DNA of 64,000 nucleotides from a virus, in the IMG/VR virus record IMGVR_UViG_3300022562_002256, positions 124,001 to 188,000 of that record; one strand, written 5' to 3'. The notes beneath the pieces are model-generated. The model was not told the DNA's origin and ran no database searches. It saw only the letters and a program-made list of their open reading frames with translations. Below, piece by piece: positions 8,912 to 16,804 of this stretch. A program made the position numbers and the translations under genes. Position 1 is the stretch's first letter. Each line of letters starts with the position of its first letter.

Positions 8912-9193
8912 TCACCCGCCCCCCGGACGCGCCCACCAAAACCGCGTAGCCGCCTCCTTGCACGCCGCGACCCACCGCTCGACGACATCAGGGCCGTCGC
9001 ACTTGTCGCAAACGATGAAGTTGCCAGCCGTCCCCGGGCGGTCGTTCGCATAGACAAGTCGGAACATGTCGCCCACGGCAAACTTGTGCCCGCACAAGTA
9101 GCATCGGAAGCGCTCCCCGGGCTTGCCGCCACCCCACGCAGCCTTGCAGTTCGCCTCGGTTGCTGGACGAAGGGGTCGTTCAAAAATGTTCAT
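8912..9193 (-). CDS. small zinc-ribbon protein
   Basis: 93 residues, ATG 9193 with AGGAGA 8 nt upstream. CYLCGHKF and CDKCDG form a CxxC...CxxC zinc ribbon. Such proteins are common unknowns in phage accessory operons. Confidence 0.65.
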   Translation of the reverse strand: MNIFERPLRPATEANCKAAWGGGKPGERFRCYLCGHKFAVGDMFRLVYANDRPGTAGNFIVCDKCDGPDVVERWVAACKEAATRFWWARPGGG

Positions 9194-9220
9194 GGGGGCC
9201 GTCTCCTGAACGTGTCGTCA

Positions 9221-9703
9221 TCACCTGTGTCGGACCACCTGAAGCAAGGCGTATGCCACCCGACCATCTTGCAGCGCCTTGAGCGCCTCGTCCGTCCACC
9301 ATGCCGACCACATCACAGCCCGTCTCATGACGAGCAGTTCGCGCCACAGGGGATTGCCCATCGGTGGTGCTCGGTCAGGCGGCGGCAAGGGTGGCATACC
9401 GCCAGTCTCGGCGCCGCCCGACGAGTGGTACTCATCCATCGCTTTTTCGTGCTCCCATGCCGCGACCACTCGCGCCGTGGCCTGGACCACAAGGTCGTGG
9501 TCGCCGAGTTGCAGCAGCCTCTCTCGGGCCTTGACGCGACGCAGGGCGACTCGTACCTCATCAGGCAGCTCGAGCCACGCTCGCCGCGCGTCAAGCCGCC
9601 CAGGAACGCCGCGCCACTGCGCGACGAGTCGGCGCCACCACGATGCCCGGGGAGGCCGGCGCCGGGTTTGCGGGGATGGCTGTGTGCGGTAGACGCGGGT
9701 CAC
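9221..9703 (-). CDS. unknown protein, basic N-terminus and helical middle
   Basis: 160 residues from GTG 9703, which overlaps the upstream stop (GTGA) and has a GAGGGG ribosome site. No recognised domain. Confidence 0.6.
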   Translation of the reverse strand: MTRVYRTQPSPQTRRRPPRASWWRRLVAQWRGVPGRLDARRAWLELPDEVRVALRRVKARERLLQLGDHDLVVQATARVVAAWEHEKAMDEYHSSGGAETGGMPPLPPPDRAPPMGNPLWRELLVMRRAVMWSAWWTDEALKALQDGRVAYALLQVVRHR

Positions 9704-10245
9704 CGCGCCCCCCTCACCGCAAACCCTAGCCGAATCCGCTCCTCGGTGGTCATCGCCCACCGCACCAAGTTGTCGAGCGAGTCCGCGAAATCTGAGTCGC
9801 CATGCGCGCGACAGCCCCACCCGGTGTAGTCGCACCTGGCCCGCACCATGACGTAGCGGCCGTCCTTGAGCAACAGAGCGGCGATCCAAGAAGCATCTTC
9901 CTTCCGGTCTTCGGCGGCACATTCGGCGACATACCATTCATCACCATACCCTTCGTCGGCCGCAATCACCCGCTCGATGTCTGCCACGTCGAAGGGCACA
10001 ACCGAACCAGCGTACCCCTCCGACGGCCGAGTCTGGAACACCGTCGCCCGGGTGGCCCAGTCGTATCGCCACAGCGCCTCCGACAGCGCCGATGCCCAAT
10101 CTCCCGACTCGAAGTCAGCCGGTGATACCTCAGGGATCGGCGCTCCCCAACACGTGTGGCATGGGACCGCCTCGGTGTTCATCCCGCACCCGCCGACGTC
10201 CTCGTCGCTGTACCCGCGCCCCTTGCATTCCCCGCACGCCTTCAC
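9700..10245 (-). CDS. protein with DnaJ-like cysteine motif
   Basis: 181 residues from GTG 10245 (GTGA overlap with the NADAR gene). The start CGECKGRGYS plus CHTCWG later resembles a DnaJ central-domain zinc repeat. The remainder is a typical phage unknown ending in a helix. Role not known. Confidence 0.6.
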   Translation of the reverse strand: MKACGECKGRGYSDEDVGGCGMNTEAVPCHTCWGAPIPEVSPADFESGDWASALSEALWRYDWATRATVFQTRPSEGYAGSVVPFDVADIERVIAADEGYGDEWYVAECAAEDRKEDASWIAALLLKDGRYVMVRARCDYTGWGCRAHGDSDFADSLDNLVRWAMTTEERIRLGFAVRGAR

Positions 10246-10846
10246 GACACCACCCCGTAGCGCAGGATGCGCGCAATGCCGTCGGCGATGTATGTGTCGC
10301 ACGTAGGACACCAGTGCTCTTGGCCCGAACACGGCTCGAGGTAGTCGCCGTCGCACCCATCGAGGCAAGCACCCGGGTCGTGAAGCAAAATCGCCGCCAC
10401 GGCGAGCTCGCGCCGCCTGCGCATGAGCAAGCGCCCGAGCATGTTTTCGCCCGGCGCGGCGCAGTCGGTCCGGGCTCCGCACCGGCAGTCACCCCAAAAG
10501 TTGTCATGCCAGTCGTTGCCCTCGACGAGGATCTGATCTCCTGTGGCGATCAGGCGCTGCGCGAGCGGCGAGCCTTGCTCGAACTTCGAGCGCAGGCAGT
10601 CGCGCATCACACCGACCTTGACCGCTTCCCAGTCGTGGCGGAGCGGGAGCTTTCGCCCCTCGCGCTTGGCTTGTCCAGCGTTGAGGCTGCCGTAGCCGAC
10701 CATGAATGGCTGCCTGAGCCTTGCCACAAGCGTCTTGGCCGCCTGAAAGGCGTGCTCCACGCTGGGGTACTCTGCCCCCTCGAAAAACACACCGGTCTTG
10801 ACGAAGTTCGACAAGAAGGCGTTGTCGCCCCGAAACGACTCGATCA
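10242..10846 (-). CDS. NADAR (YbiA-like) domain protein with Cys-rich tail
   Basis: 201 residues. IESFRGDNAFLSNF at the N-terminus, YPSVEHAFQAAKT and WHDNFWGDC are hallmarks of NADAR proteins, which hydrolyse N-glycosidic bonds of ADP-ribose-like compounds. In phages such enzymes can reverse ADP-ribosylation-based defence. A C-terminal Cys-rich tail related to that of the gene at 6558-7367 is added. Start ATG 10846 places the domain at the N-terminus; an upstream ATG in frame is possible. Confidence 0.8.
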
Positions 10847-10854
10847 TGTTCCAC

Positions 10855-11115
10855 CTACGCGCAATCATCCCCATGGCCCGAGCCCGGTTCCGTCGAGTCC
10901 TCCGGCGACCCGCCGTTTGCCCCCGCATACGCCTTATTCAAGGCGTATGCTCGCTCATACTCGGGGTGCCCGGGACCGTATCCCGCTGGCTGATCGACGT
11001 GGGGCTTTTCACAGCGGCACCAGACAAAGTGACCGGCGATCCCACACGGGTCGCCAGCAGGATACGGGTTCGGGGGGCCGACGACACGAGCCATGGGCAC
11101 AACAAATTTGGTCAC
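10855..11115 (-). CDS. small unknown protein, first gene of the leftward operon
   Basis: 86 residues from GTG 11115 with a GAGG ribosome site. Two cysteines (FVWCRCEKPH) and a disordered C-terminus. It follows the leftward -24/-12 site at 11139-11154 and so heads the operon that runs towards position 23. Confidence 0.6.
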   Translation of the reverse strand: MTKFVVPMARVVGPPNPYPAGDPCGIAGHFVWCRCEKPHVDQPAGYGPGHPEYERAYALNKAYAGANGGSPEDSTEPGSGHGDDCA

Positions 11116-11138
11116 GGTATCACCTCAGCCTCGTTCCA

Positions 11139-11154
11139 TGCACAAACCGTGCCG
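11139..11154 (-). promoter_or_regulatory. -24/-12 (sigma-54-like) site
   Basis: CGGCAC...GTGCA with GG-N10-GC, facing left into the gene starting at 11115. Overlapping promoter region with the divergent site at 11173. Confidence 0.55.
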
Positions 11155-11172
11155 CGACGGGGACAACGCCCC

Positions 11173-11188
11173 CGGCACGGCCGTTGCA
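11173..11188 (+). promoter_or_regulatory. -24/-12 (sigma-54-like) site
   Basis: CGGCACGGCCGTTGCA, GG-N10-GC with a perfect TTGCA -12 box, facing right. The ATG at 11201 lies 15 nt after the -12 G. Confidence 0.6.
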
Positions 11189-11200
11189 CGCTCCCGGGGC

Positions 11201-12019
11201 ATGACCACCGACACTCTCGCCGTCCGCGCCACCGCCCGAGAGCTCGTCGCCGTGTTTCAGGAGGCTGCCGCCACCGTGCGCACGTGTTTCGGCGCGCTGC
11301 ATGCGGCTGAGGCGCGCCTCGCCGCCGCCTTCTCGATGGCGGATGGGTACGCGCGCATCCGGATCCCAGCGACCCGGTGCCACCACTCGGCCGAGTTCGA
11401 CCGGGCTGAAGAGTCCATCGCCGAGATGGCCCGGGACGCGTGGCGCGCCATCGTCGACCGACTCGACCTGCGCCGCCTGCTGTCCGTGGCACGCTATGAG
11501 CAACTCCAGACCGAGTTGGAGAAGGGGGCGCTCCCCGAGCTGACCGAGGACGCTGTGGTCGCCTTCGTACGGCGCTACGTCGACCAGATCGAGGAGATGC
11601 ACGACGAGGCTGTGGCCGAGGTGTTCGAGTTCCTGCGCCCCCGAAGTCTCGGGATGAAGCGCCTCAAGACCAACTCCGAGCTCGAGGTGCCAGCCAAGGT
11701 CATCCTGCGGTTGGTGGCGCGAGGTCCCATGGGGTACTGGCGGCTGCGTTATTGGAAGGTGGCACAAAACCTCATCGCCCTGGAAAACGTCCTCCACGCG
11801 CTTGATGGTCGTGGCATGGTGGCATCCAGCAGTCGGAGCGCCCTACAAACCGCGATCGAGGAGACCACAACGGGGACCGGGGAGACCGACCTGTTCTCGT
11901 TTCGGTGCTGCGAGAACGGGAACCTTCACTTGCGCTTCAAGCGACTCGACCTGCTCGCCCGGCTCAATGCAAAGGCGGGCGGCAAGCGGCTTCGGCCGCC
12001 GACAGCGCCCTGTGCGTAA
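11201..12019 (+). CDS. DUF4942-domain protein
   Basis: 272 residues from ATG 11201. The C-terminal FSFRCCENGNLHLRFKRLDLLARLN is characteristic of DUF4942, a domain often found near or fused to methyltransferases on plasmids and phages. Function is unknown. It converges on csf3, with a hairpin in the 47-nt gap. Nearly leaderless if the -24/-12 site upstream is its promoter. Confidence 0.75.
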   Translation: MTTDTLAVRATARELVAVFQEAAATVRTCFGALHAAEARLAAAFSMADGYARIRIPATRCHHSAEFDRAEESIAEMARDAWRAIVDRLDLRRLLSVARYEQLQTELEKGALPELTEDAVVAFVRRYVDQIEEMHDEAVAEVFEFLRPRSLGMKRLKTNSELEVPAKVILRLVARGPMGYWRLRYWKVAQNLIALENVLHALDGRGMVASSSRSALQTAIEETTTGTGETDLFSFRCCENGNLHLRFKRLDLLARLNAKAGGKRLRPPTAPCA

Positions 12020-12031
12020 ATCGTGCGCCTT

Positions 12032-12055
12032 CCGCCGCAGAATTTGCCGCGGCGG
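12032..12055. terminator. hairpin between convergent genes
   Basis: CCGCCGC and GCGGCGG arms (7 bp) around AGAATTTGCC, between the DUF4942 gene and csf3. A likely bidirectional terminator, though no T-run follows. Confidence 0.4.
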
Positions 12056-12066
12056 CCGTTGGCAAG

Positions 12067-12828
12067 TCATGCCTCTGCACCGATCCGCACGACCGGCACC
12101 ACGCACCGGGTCCGGGTCGCCTGGTGCCAATAGGGGGCGCGTGTCCCGTCCACACGCTCACACCACGACCCCGGTGCGAGCATGGCCGGGTCTGATATAC
12201 CTCCGTCGCGCACCAAAGGGAGCGACCGCTGCGGCGCCCCCTTCCACACCAGCGATCGGTCGGCGTCGAGCCGCGTGAACTCGTACCCAAGCACCGTCCC
12301 CAGCCCACGGTTGTGGTCCCGGCCGAGCCCGCCGATGAAGTCGAGCAGCGTGGCGACCTTGCCACGGTCGCCGAGCAGCGCGAAGTCCAGGTAGGGCGTG
12401 GTCAGCGTGGCCACGGGAATATTCAGGCTTTTCCCCCAGCCCCCCGAGATGCCCAACCGCTCGATCGCGTAGTGTTCCGCTCGCGCGCGCTTGCGGCGCC
12501 ACCGTTTCGACTCGACGGCGCACCGTGCTGGCCAGCCCCACGACGCGTGCGCGATCGGCCAGCCCCCGATCACCGAGTCCGCCACGGGGATCGGGATGTC
12601 GATCTTCGGCGTGCCGGCCGGAATCTCGGCGAACACGTCGTCGGGCAGCCGGCCGGTGGCGTCAAGCACCACGGCGAATTGGATGGCGCCGTCGATGGTG
12701 ATTGCGTCCCGTCCATCCCACGCAACCGGCGACGCCAGCCACACGCGCACCCGGAACGGCTCGACTCGGCTACAGCCCCACCGCGCGCGAGATCGGGTCA
12801 CCCACGGGGGTTCGACCCAGCCGATCAC
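12067..12828 (-). CDS. csf3: Csf3-like type IV CRISPR Cas5-family protein
   Basis: 253 residues from GTG 12828, overlapping the csf2 stop (GTGA). VRVWLASPVAWDGRDAITID near the N-terminus matches the ferredoxin-like RAMP start of Csf3 proteins, and two glycine-rich loops follow: GISGGWGKS at 126-134 and GGLGRDHNRGLG at 166-177. In type IV complexes the Cas5-like Csf3 caps the 5' end of the guide and processes or binds the crRNA handle. Length fits the family. Csf3 assignment is from motif recognition. Confidence 0.75.
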   Translation of the reverse strand: MIGWVEPPWVTRSRARWGCSRVEPFRVRVWLASPVAWDGRDAITIDGAIQFAVVLDATGRLPDDVFAEIPAGTPKIDIPIPVADSVIGGWPIAHASWGWPARCAVESKRWRRKRARAEHYAIERLGISGGWGKSLNIPVATLTTPYLDFALLGDRGKVATLLDFIGGLGRDHNRGLGTVLGYEFTRLDADRSLVWKGAPQRSLPLVRDGGISDPAMLAPGSWCERVDGTRAPYWHQATRTRCVVPVVRIGAEA

Positions 12829-14384
12829 GACGCGGCACCCCCGTCGCCCTCGCGCCCGCTGCGGCGTCGTCGACCGGCCTTTACGGGCCCCTTGGCGGCG
12901 GGTGGGGCTACCCCCGCGTCGCGCCCGGTCGGCGCGGTTTTGGCGGCACTCTGGCGCCGGCCTGGCCGGTCCTCGAGCAACCACGCGCGCAGCTCATCCC
13001 GGTGTTCCGCCACCCACGCCTGGTACACGGTCGGTGGCGGCAGCGGTGGTGCACTCCCGCCCGGGACATAAGCGACGAACCCCACCGCACCGAGCCCCCG
13101 GGCGTTCGCGGCGCCGACAAACCCGTCCTGCTGGAATTCTACGAGCAGATCGGCCATGCACGCCCCGGCCACCTCGCTCACGCCGTCCAGGCCGATGAGC
13201 TGAAATCTGTGCACCAACTGCACACCGGGGATGAGCACCTCCGTGTTGACCAGCATCTGCACGCCCTTGCAGTCCTCGATGTCCCGGTGGGCGTGGTGCG
13301 TCAGAAGTCTGAGTTGCGTGAGTGTGTCGGCCGGCTTCAGCGACGCCGTGAATTCGGGCAGCGTCATCGCGGCGCCATCGCGCGTCTTGGGCTGCAAGAG
13401 CGCATGCACCATCCACGCGTTCTCGCGGCACAGCAGGATCACGTCATGCACCCGGAGCAGCCCTCGCATGATCTGCCCATCAACAACCCCCGCGAACAAG
13501 TCCCACGCGGGGCATACCGCGCGAGCACGCCGCCGAACCGCCACGTCCACCGCATCGCCGTCCGCCCCCGCCTCAATGGTTCCGCCCGACAGCAGCGCGT
13601 GGGCCCGGGGCGCCGGCAAGTCCTGTGCGGTCAACCCGACAAGCTGCAGCATGCGCCCCATGATGATGTCACGCCAGCATCCGCGGACCGCGTTGCCCGA
13701 CACCAGCGGCACGATCGCGATCTCGCCTGTAACGGGTGACACCACGCGCTGTCGCCGAAACATGGTCACGTTGCCGCTCTTCTCGTCGTGACCATGAGCC
13801 ATGGGGGCGACCAGCGTCCACACGGCGGTGTATGCCCGGGGTGTGAGCAGGTCACCTGGCACCTCTGCGGTCCACGTCTCGGCACTGGCGGAGGCATCGG
13901 CCCACGGGGTGAACAACGCCTCCTCTCCGTCGACCGGCGGCGCCGTTGCGAAGGTGGCGAACAGCGCGGGGCTCTCCGTCACCGCAAGCCGGAGCGCATC
14001 GAAATCAATCGCTTTGCACACCGCTGTCCAGGAGACGGCTGCCGTGGTCTCGTCCGCCTCGGGATGCTCAATCTCCAGCACGCCCGCCGGCACGAGCAAC
14101 CGCGGGATGAGCACGTACACCGGCCGGGCCGTGATCTCCTTGCCTTCGTCGTTCTCAAAAGTCCCGCCCGTCTCATTTATGCTGAACCGCTGGCACAGCA
14201 TCCGGGTGAACTCAAGCGTCGACCGCGCGCTGGTCACCATGGGCACAAGGGCGTCGCGTAGTTCCTCGCTGATGTTGCGGCGGCGCCGCCGAGGAATGCC
14301 CTCCCAATCGACGCGGCGCCACAGTGCCCGGAGCAGGTAGGCCATGAGTGCGGTCGCGGCATGAATCGCAGGCGGTGTCGTCAT
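12825..14384 (-). CDS. csf2: Csf2-like type IV CRISPR Cas7 backbone protein with N-terminal extension
   Basis: 519 residues from ATG 14384, with an AGAGGA ribosome site. The core from about 183 to 440 shows Csf2 hallmarks: APMAHGHDEKSGNVTMFRR, VPLVSGNAVRGCWRD at 226-239, LLSGGTIEAG at 264-273, and a C-terminal GFVGAANARGLGAVGF glycine-rich loop. Cas7-like Csf2 forms the helical backbone on the guide RNA. Residues 1-182, mostly helical, are extra relative to an ordinary Cas7, and the last 75 residues are a low-complexity basic tail. Coupled to csf3. The neighbouring cysH makes this type IV-B-like. Confidence 0.8.
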   Translation of the reverse strand: MTTPPAIHAATALMAYLLRALWRRVDWEGIPRRRRRNISEELRDALVPMVTSARSTLEFTRMLCQRFSINETGGTFENDEGKEITARPVYVLIPRLLVPAGVLEIEHPEADETTAAVSWTAVCKAIDFDALRLAVTESPALFATFATAPPVDGEEALFTPWADASASAETWTAEVPGDLLTPRAYTAVWTLVAPMAHGHDEKSGNVTMFRRQRVVSPVTGEIAIVPLVSGNAVRGCWRDIIMGRMLQLVGLTAQDLPAPRAHALLSGGTIEAGADGDAVDVAVRRRARAVCPAWDLFAGVVDGQIMRGLLRVHDVILLCRENAWMVHALLQPKTRDGAAMTLPEFTASLKPADTLTQLRLLTHHAHRDIEDCKGVQMLVNTEVLIPGVQLVHRFQLIGLDGVSEVAGACMADLLVEFQQDGFVGAANARGLGAVGFVAYVPGGSAPPLPPPTVYQAWVAEHRDELRAWLLEDRPGRRQSAAKTAPTGRDAGVAPPAAKGPVKAGRRRRSGREGDGGAAS

Positions 14385-14491
14385 TCGGTCGTGTCCTCTT
14401 CGTTCTGTCCGTGTTTCGTGGCGAGGTCGACCCGCCGCTTCTATTGTAACACATCCCGCGACGGGTGTGAGGCGGCTGCACACCGGCGCGA

Positions 14492-14507
14492 TGGCACGAT
14501 GCATGCA
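14492..14507 (+). promoter_or_regulatory. -24/-12 (sigma-54-like) site
   Basis: TGGCACGATGCATGCA, GG-N10-GC, facing the rightward gene at 14545 and cysH beyond it. Confidence 0.55.
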
Positions 14508-14519
14508 TGTGGATGCGCC

Positions 14520-14532
14520 CGGGGGGGGGGGA
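14520..14532. repeat. homopolymeric G tract
   Basis: A run of 11 G (about 14521-14531) between the promoter-like site and the ATG at 14545. It overlaps the ribosome-binding region, and an ATG at 14513 lies upstream in another frame, so tract length would decide which frame that ATG joins. Confidence 0.5.
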
Positions 14533-14544
14533 GGACCAACCGCG

Positions 14545-14775
14545 ATGAGACGACGTGTCATTGTCGACCCGTACACGCCCGGTAGACACGTCAATGCGAT
14601 GACCATCGACGATGACACGGGCAAGCGAATTTTCGTCTTCCCCCGCCCCGGCAGCGTGGTCGTAGGTGTCTGTGAGCGCAAGAAGGCAGCGAGCGTTCTC
14701 CTACGAGTCGAGGAGGTTGACGACCTCCTCGCCGCCCTGCGTGACGCGAGCGCCGTGGCAGGAGGCAAACCGTGA
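14545..14775 (+). CDS. small unknown protein upstream of cysH
   Basis: 76 residues from ATG 14545, preceded by GGAGG. Beta-rich start (RRRVIVDPYTPGRHVNAMTIDDD) and a C-terminal helix VEEVDDLLAALRDA. Not recognised. Confidence 0.65.
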   Translation: MRRRVIVDPYTPGRHVNAMTIDDDTGKRIFVFPRPGSVVVGVCERKKAASVLLRVEEVDDLLAALRDASAVAGGKP

Positions 14776-14904
14776 CGCGCGCGAGGGTCGCCGTCCCTGA
14801 CGCGCTGGGACGCCAACGATGGTAAGCGTCTTCTAGACGGGCAGTCCGTCGCGTGGACAGCAAAACCATGGGTCTGGGCGCTGACATACTCGGTGGTCCG
14901 ATGA
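14772..14904 (+). CDS. small protein, probable single-base frameshift
   Basis: GTG at 14772 overlaps the upstream stop (GTGA). The first frame stops after 17 codons, but a +1 shift near 14796 joins a frame reading LTRWDANDGKRLLDGQSVAW to a stop at 14904. The joined product is about 43 residues. One extra C in the assembly would explain it. Confidence 0.4.
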
Positions 14905-14910
14905 CGTCGG

Positions 14911-15879
14911 ATGCGGGGCATGGCTGACCGCTCCCGGTTCGAGTCGACGTGCCCGTGCCCCGCGTGCGGCGGGTGCGCATGCCGGTGGCTGCTGCGTATG
15001 CCCGCTACCGTGTGCCAGTCTGTGCCACGATGTGCCTGCTCACGAGGGTTGGCTGCCGACGAGCCTGTCCTGTGGCCCACCGACGTCGCTGCGTGGGCCC
15101 GGTGGATGGCCGCGGCCCGCATCCATGCCCGCTCGGTGGCTCACCGCCGCGTTGTCGAGCAGGCACGGCGGGCGGTGGACCAGGCGCTTGTCGGCGCGTC
15201 GACGGCATGCGTGATGGTGAGCGCAGGAAAGGACTCGACCATCCTCGCGCACGTGGTGACGGCGTTGATGGGGCGGCACGACGTGACGTTGGTGTCCGAA
15301 AAAGATGACCTCGACTACCCGGGGGAGGAGGAGTACCTGCGGCTCCTCGCCGCGGAGTGGGGGGCAACGCTCCGCGTCGTACGGCCGCGCGTATCTCCAG
15401 CCGAATGGATTCGATCGCGAGGAGCCACACGCGCTCACCGGGCCGCGGATGACATCCACTCACGCGCGGCTGGGCTGAGCAAGGCGTGCTTTTATCGCGT
15501 GGTCGAGGCGGTCAACGCCGAGTACGATGTCGTGATGCTCGGTCTCCGTGCGCAGGAGAGCACGGTTCGACGAATCGTAAGGCACAGGCGGGGGCTGGTC
15601 TACACGCTCGCGTCGGGGCAGCGCCGGGCCAACCCGCTGTTCGATTGGCGAGGGCTTGACCTCTACGCCTACGCCGAGAGCCACAGCATCCCCCTGCTGC
15701 CGCTCTATCGGTGCATCGCGTTCATGCACGAGCGCCGGCCGTGGGACGTGCGTAAGGCGTGGTGGCTCCCCGGGGGCCATTCTACACGCAACGGCGGAGT
15801 CGCGTGGCTCAAGCACTACTTCCCCACACTGTATGATCAACTTTGCGAATGGATCCCAGGCGCGCCCGCCTATCGGTGA
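14911..15879 (+). CDS. cysH: CysH-like PAPS-reductase-family protein of type IV-B locus
   Basis: 322 residues. The PP-loop VSAGKDST at about 101-108 marks an ATP pyrophosphatase/PAPS-reductase fold, followed by DLDYPGEEEYL and a conserved GLRAQES segment. The ECG(I/L)H motif of assimilatory CysH is absent. The N-terminus is Cys-rich (CPCPACGGCACR, then CACS), a possible metal site. A CysH-like gene beside csf2 and csf3 is the defining association of type IV-B CRISPR loci. Start ATG 14911 or 14920. Confidence 0.8.
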   Translation: MRGMADRSRFESTCPCPACGGCACRWLLRMPATVCQSVPRCACSRGLAADEPVLWPTDVAAWARWMAAARIHARSVAHRRVVEQARRAVDQALVGASTACVMVSAGKDSTILAHVVTALMGRHDVTLVSEKDDLDYPGEEEYLRLLAAEWGATLRVVRPRVSPAEWIRSRGATRAHRAADDIHSRAAGLSKACFYRVVEAVNAEYDVVMLGLRAQESTVRRIVRHRRGLVYTLASGQRRANPLFDWRGLDLYAYAESHSIPLLPLYRCIAFMHERRPWDVRKAWWLPGGHSTRNGGVAWLKHYFPTLYDQLCEWIPGAPAYR

Positions 15880-15957
15880 GTCATCCCCCCTCTTGCGCTG
15901 GCTGTGGGGTGGGTTGCACATCAGTTTATGTGGCGGGTGTGGAGCGGGGGGGTAGGC

Positions 15958-15974
15958 GGCGCAAGGCTTGCGCC
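15958..15974. terminator. hairpin downstream of cysH
   Basis: GGCGCAAGGCTTGCGCC is an almost perfect palindrome about 80 nt after the cysH stop; no T-run. A weak terminator candidate. Confidence 0.3.
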
Positions 15975-15976
15975 GA

Positions 15977-15995
15977 ACCGGCAGAATTTACCTGC
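15977..15995. repeat. dispersed AGAATTTACC palindromic element, copy 1
   Basis: ACCGGCAGAATTTACCTGC, a variant of the GCCGGCAGAATTTACCGGC element found at 33440-33458 and, inverted, at 46833-46851. Lies in a gene-free stretch (15880-16142) upstream of a -24/-12 site. Confidence 0.45.
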
Positions 15996-16113
15996 GCCGA
16001 TCCGGCACGATTTCCCAAACGACACGACACCCACGCGACGCACACGTGGCGTAGCGCACGAAAGTCTTGCGCGCCTATTTGGGCACGCGCGCAAGAAAAC
16101 GAGGGCCGGAGTG

Positions 16114-16129
16114 TGGCACGGGCAATGCA
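16114..16129 (+). promoter_or_regulatory. -24/-12 (sigma-54-like) site
   Basis: TGGCACGGGCAATGCA, GG-N10-GC. An ATG at 16143 is 16 nt after the -12 G, but it opens only a 17-codon frame, and the site faces the end of a leftward gene. It could drive an antisense RNA. Confidence 0.45.
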
Positions 16130-16168
16130 AGAGTGCTTAGGCATGACCACGGCGAATCCATCTTCGCC

Positions 16169-16804
16169 TCACTCGATTGTATCGGCAGAAACTTGACTGT
16201 ATTGGTAGACCACATCGGCAAGATCAAACCGCCACCTTGCCACCATCTTGCGCCCGGGCGCCCCGTGGGTGGGCCACCTTGCTTCTGGCATCCCGGAGTC
16301 GCCTATCACCACCTCGGGCATCACCCACCGCATCCCCGCTGCGAGCACGGCGTCCTCGAGCGCCACCATGTCGTTCGCCCACGCCCGCAACACATCGTTC
16401 GGAAGGCGGTCCCACCGCGTGTCGTACCACACAAACCCGCCTCTTGTCGTACAGTGGACACCCTTCAATCGGAGGGCGTATCGCTCCGCTCGCTCTGACA
16501 TCGGCGTTCTCACGCTTCTGTACCCCAGGGCATCCTGCCCGGCATCGCGCCATGTCGGGCCAGTGGCATCGGCGTCGCCAAGGGCAAGCCACTCATCGGG
16601 TCTCCCAGACCGAACGCCGTGCCACACGCCGTGACCATCCTTATCGACCACGAGCGGGCGCCATTCCTCATTCAACGTCATGTGGGCGTTGCACCTTATC
16701 CGCTCGACGCGAAGCCACTCACACTCGGGCCGGTAGAGGCGCACGTCGGAACGCCCACACACGCTGCACGCGTACCTGTGGTAGTATCGGTTACCGCTGG
16801 TCAT
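16169..16804 (-). CDS. zinc-ribbon unknown protein
   Basis: 211 residues from ATG 16804 (ATGA overlap with the gene upstream). YACSVCGRSDV and a later C near 35 may bind zinc. The C-terminal half (WARWRFDLADVVYQYSQV-like) resembles common phage unknowns. Not assigned. Confidence 0.6.
   Translation of the reverse strand: MTSGNRYYHRYACSVCGRSDVRLYRPECEWLRVERIRCNAHMTLNEEWRPLVVDKDGHGVWHGVRSGRPDEWLALGDADATGPTWRDAGQDALGYRSVRTPMSERAERYALRLKGVHCTTRGGFVWYDTRWDRLPNDVLRAWANDMVALEDAVLAAGMRWVMPEVVIGDSGMPEARWPTHGAPGRKMVARWRFDLADVVYQYSQVSADTIE

Noticed and set aside
16143-16196. 17-codon frame after the -24/-12 site at 16114
   Set aside because: Too short, no coupling to a further gene, and it converges on a leftward gene; an antisense transcript is as likely.
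12000-16500. CRISPR array near csf2/csf3
   Set aside because: No series of regularly spaced direct repeats of 23-40 nt was seen here or elsewhere in the window; by-eye search only.
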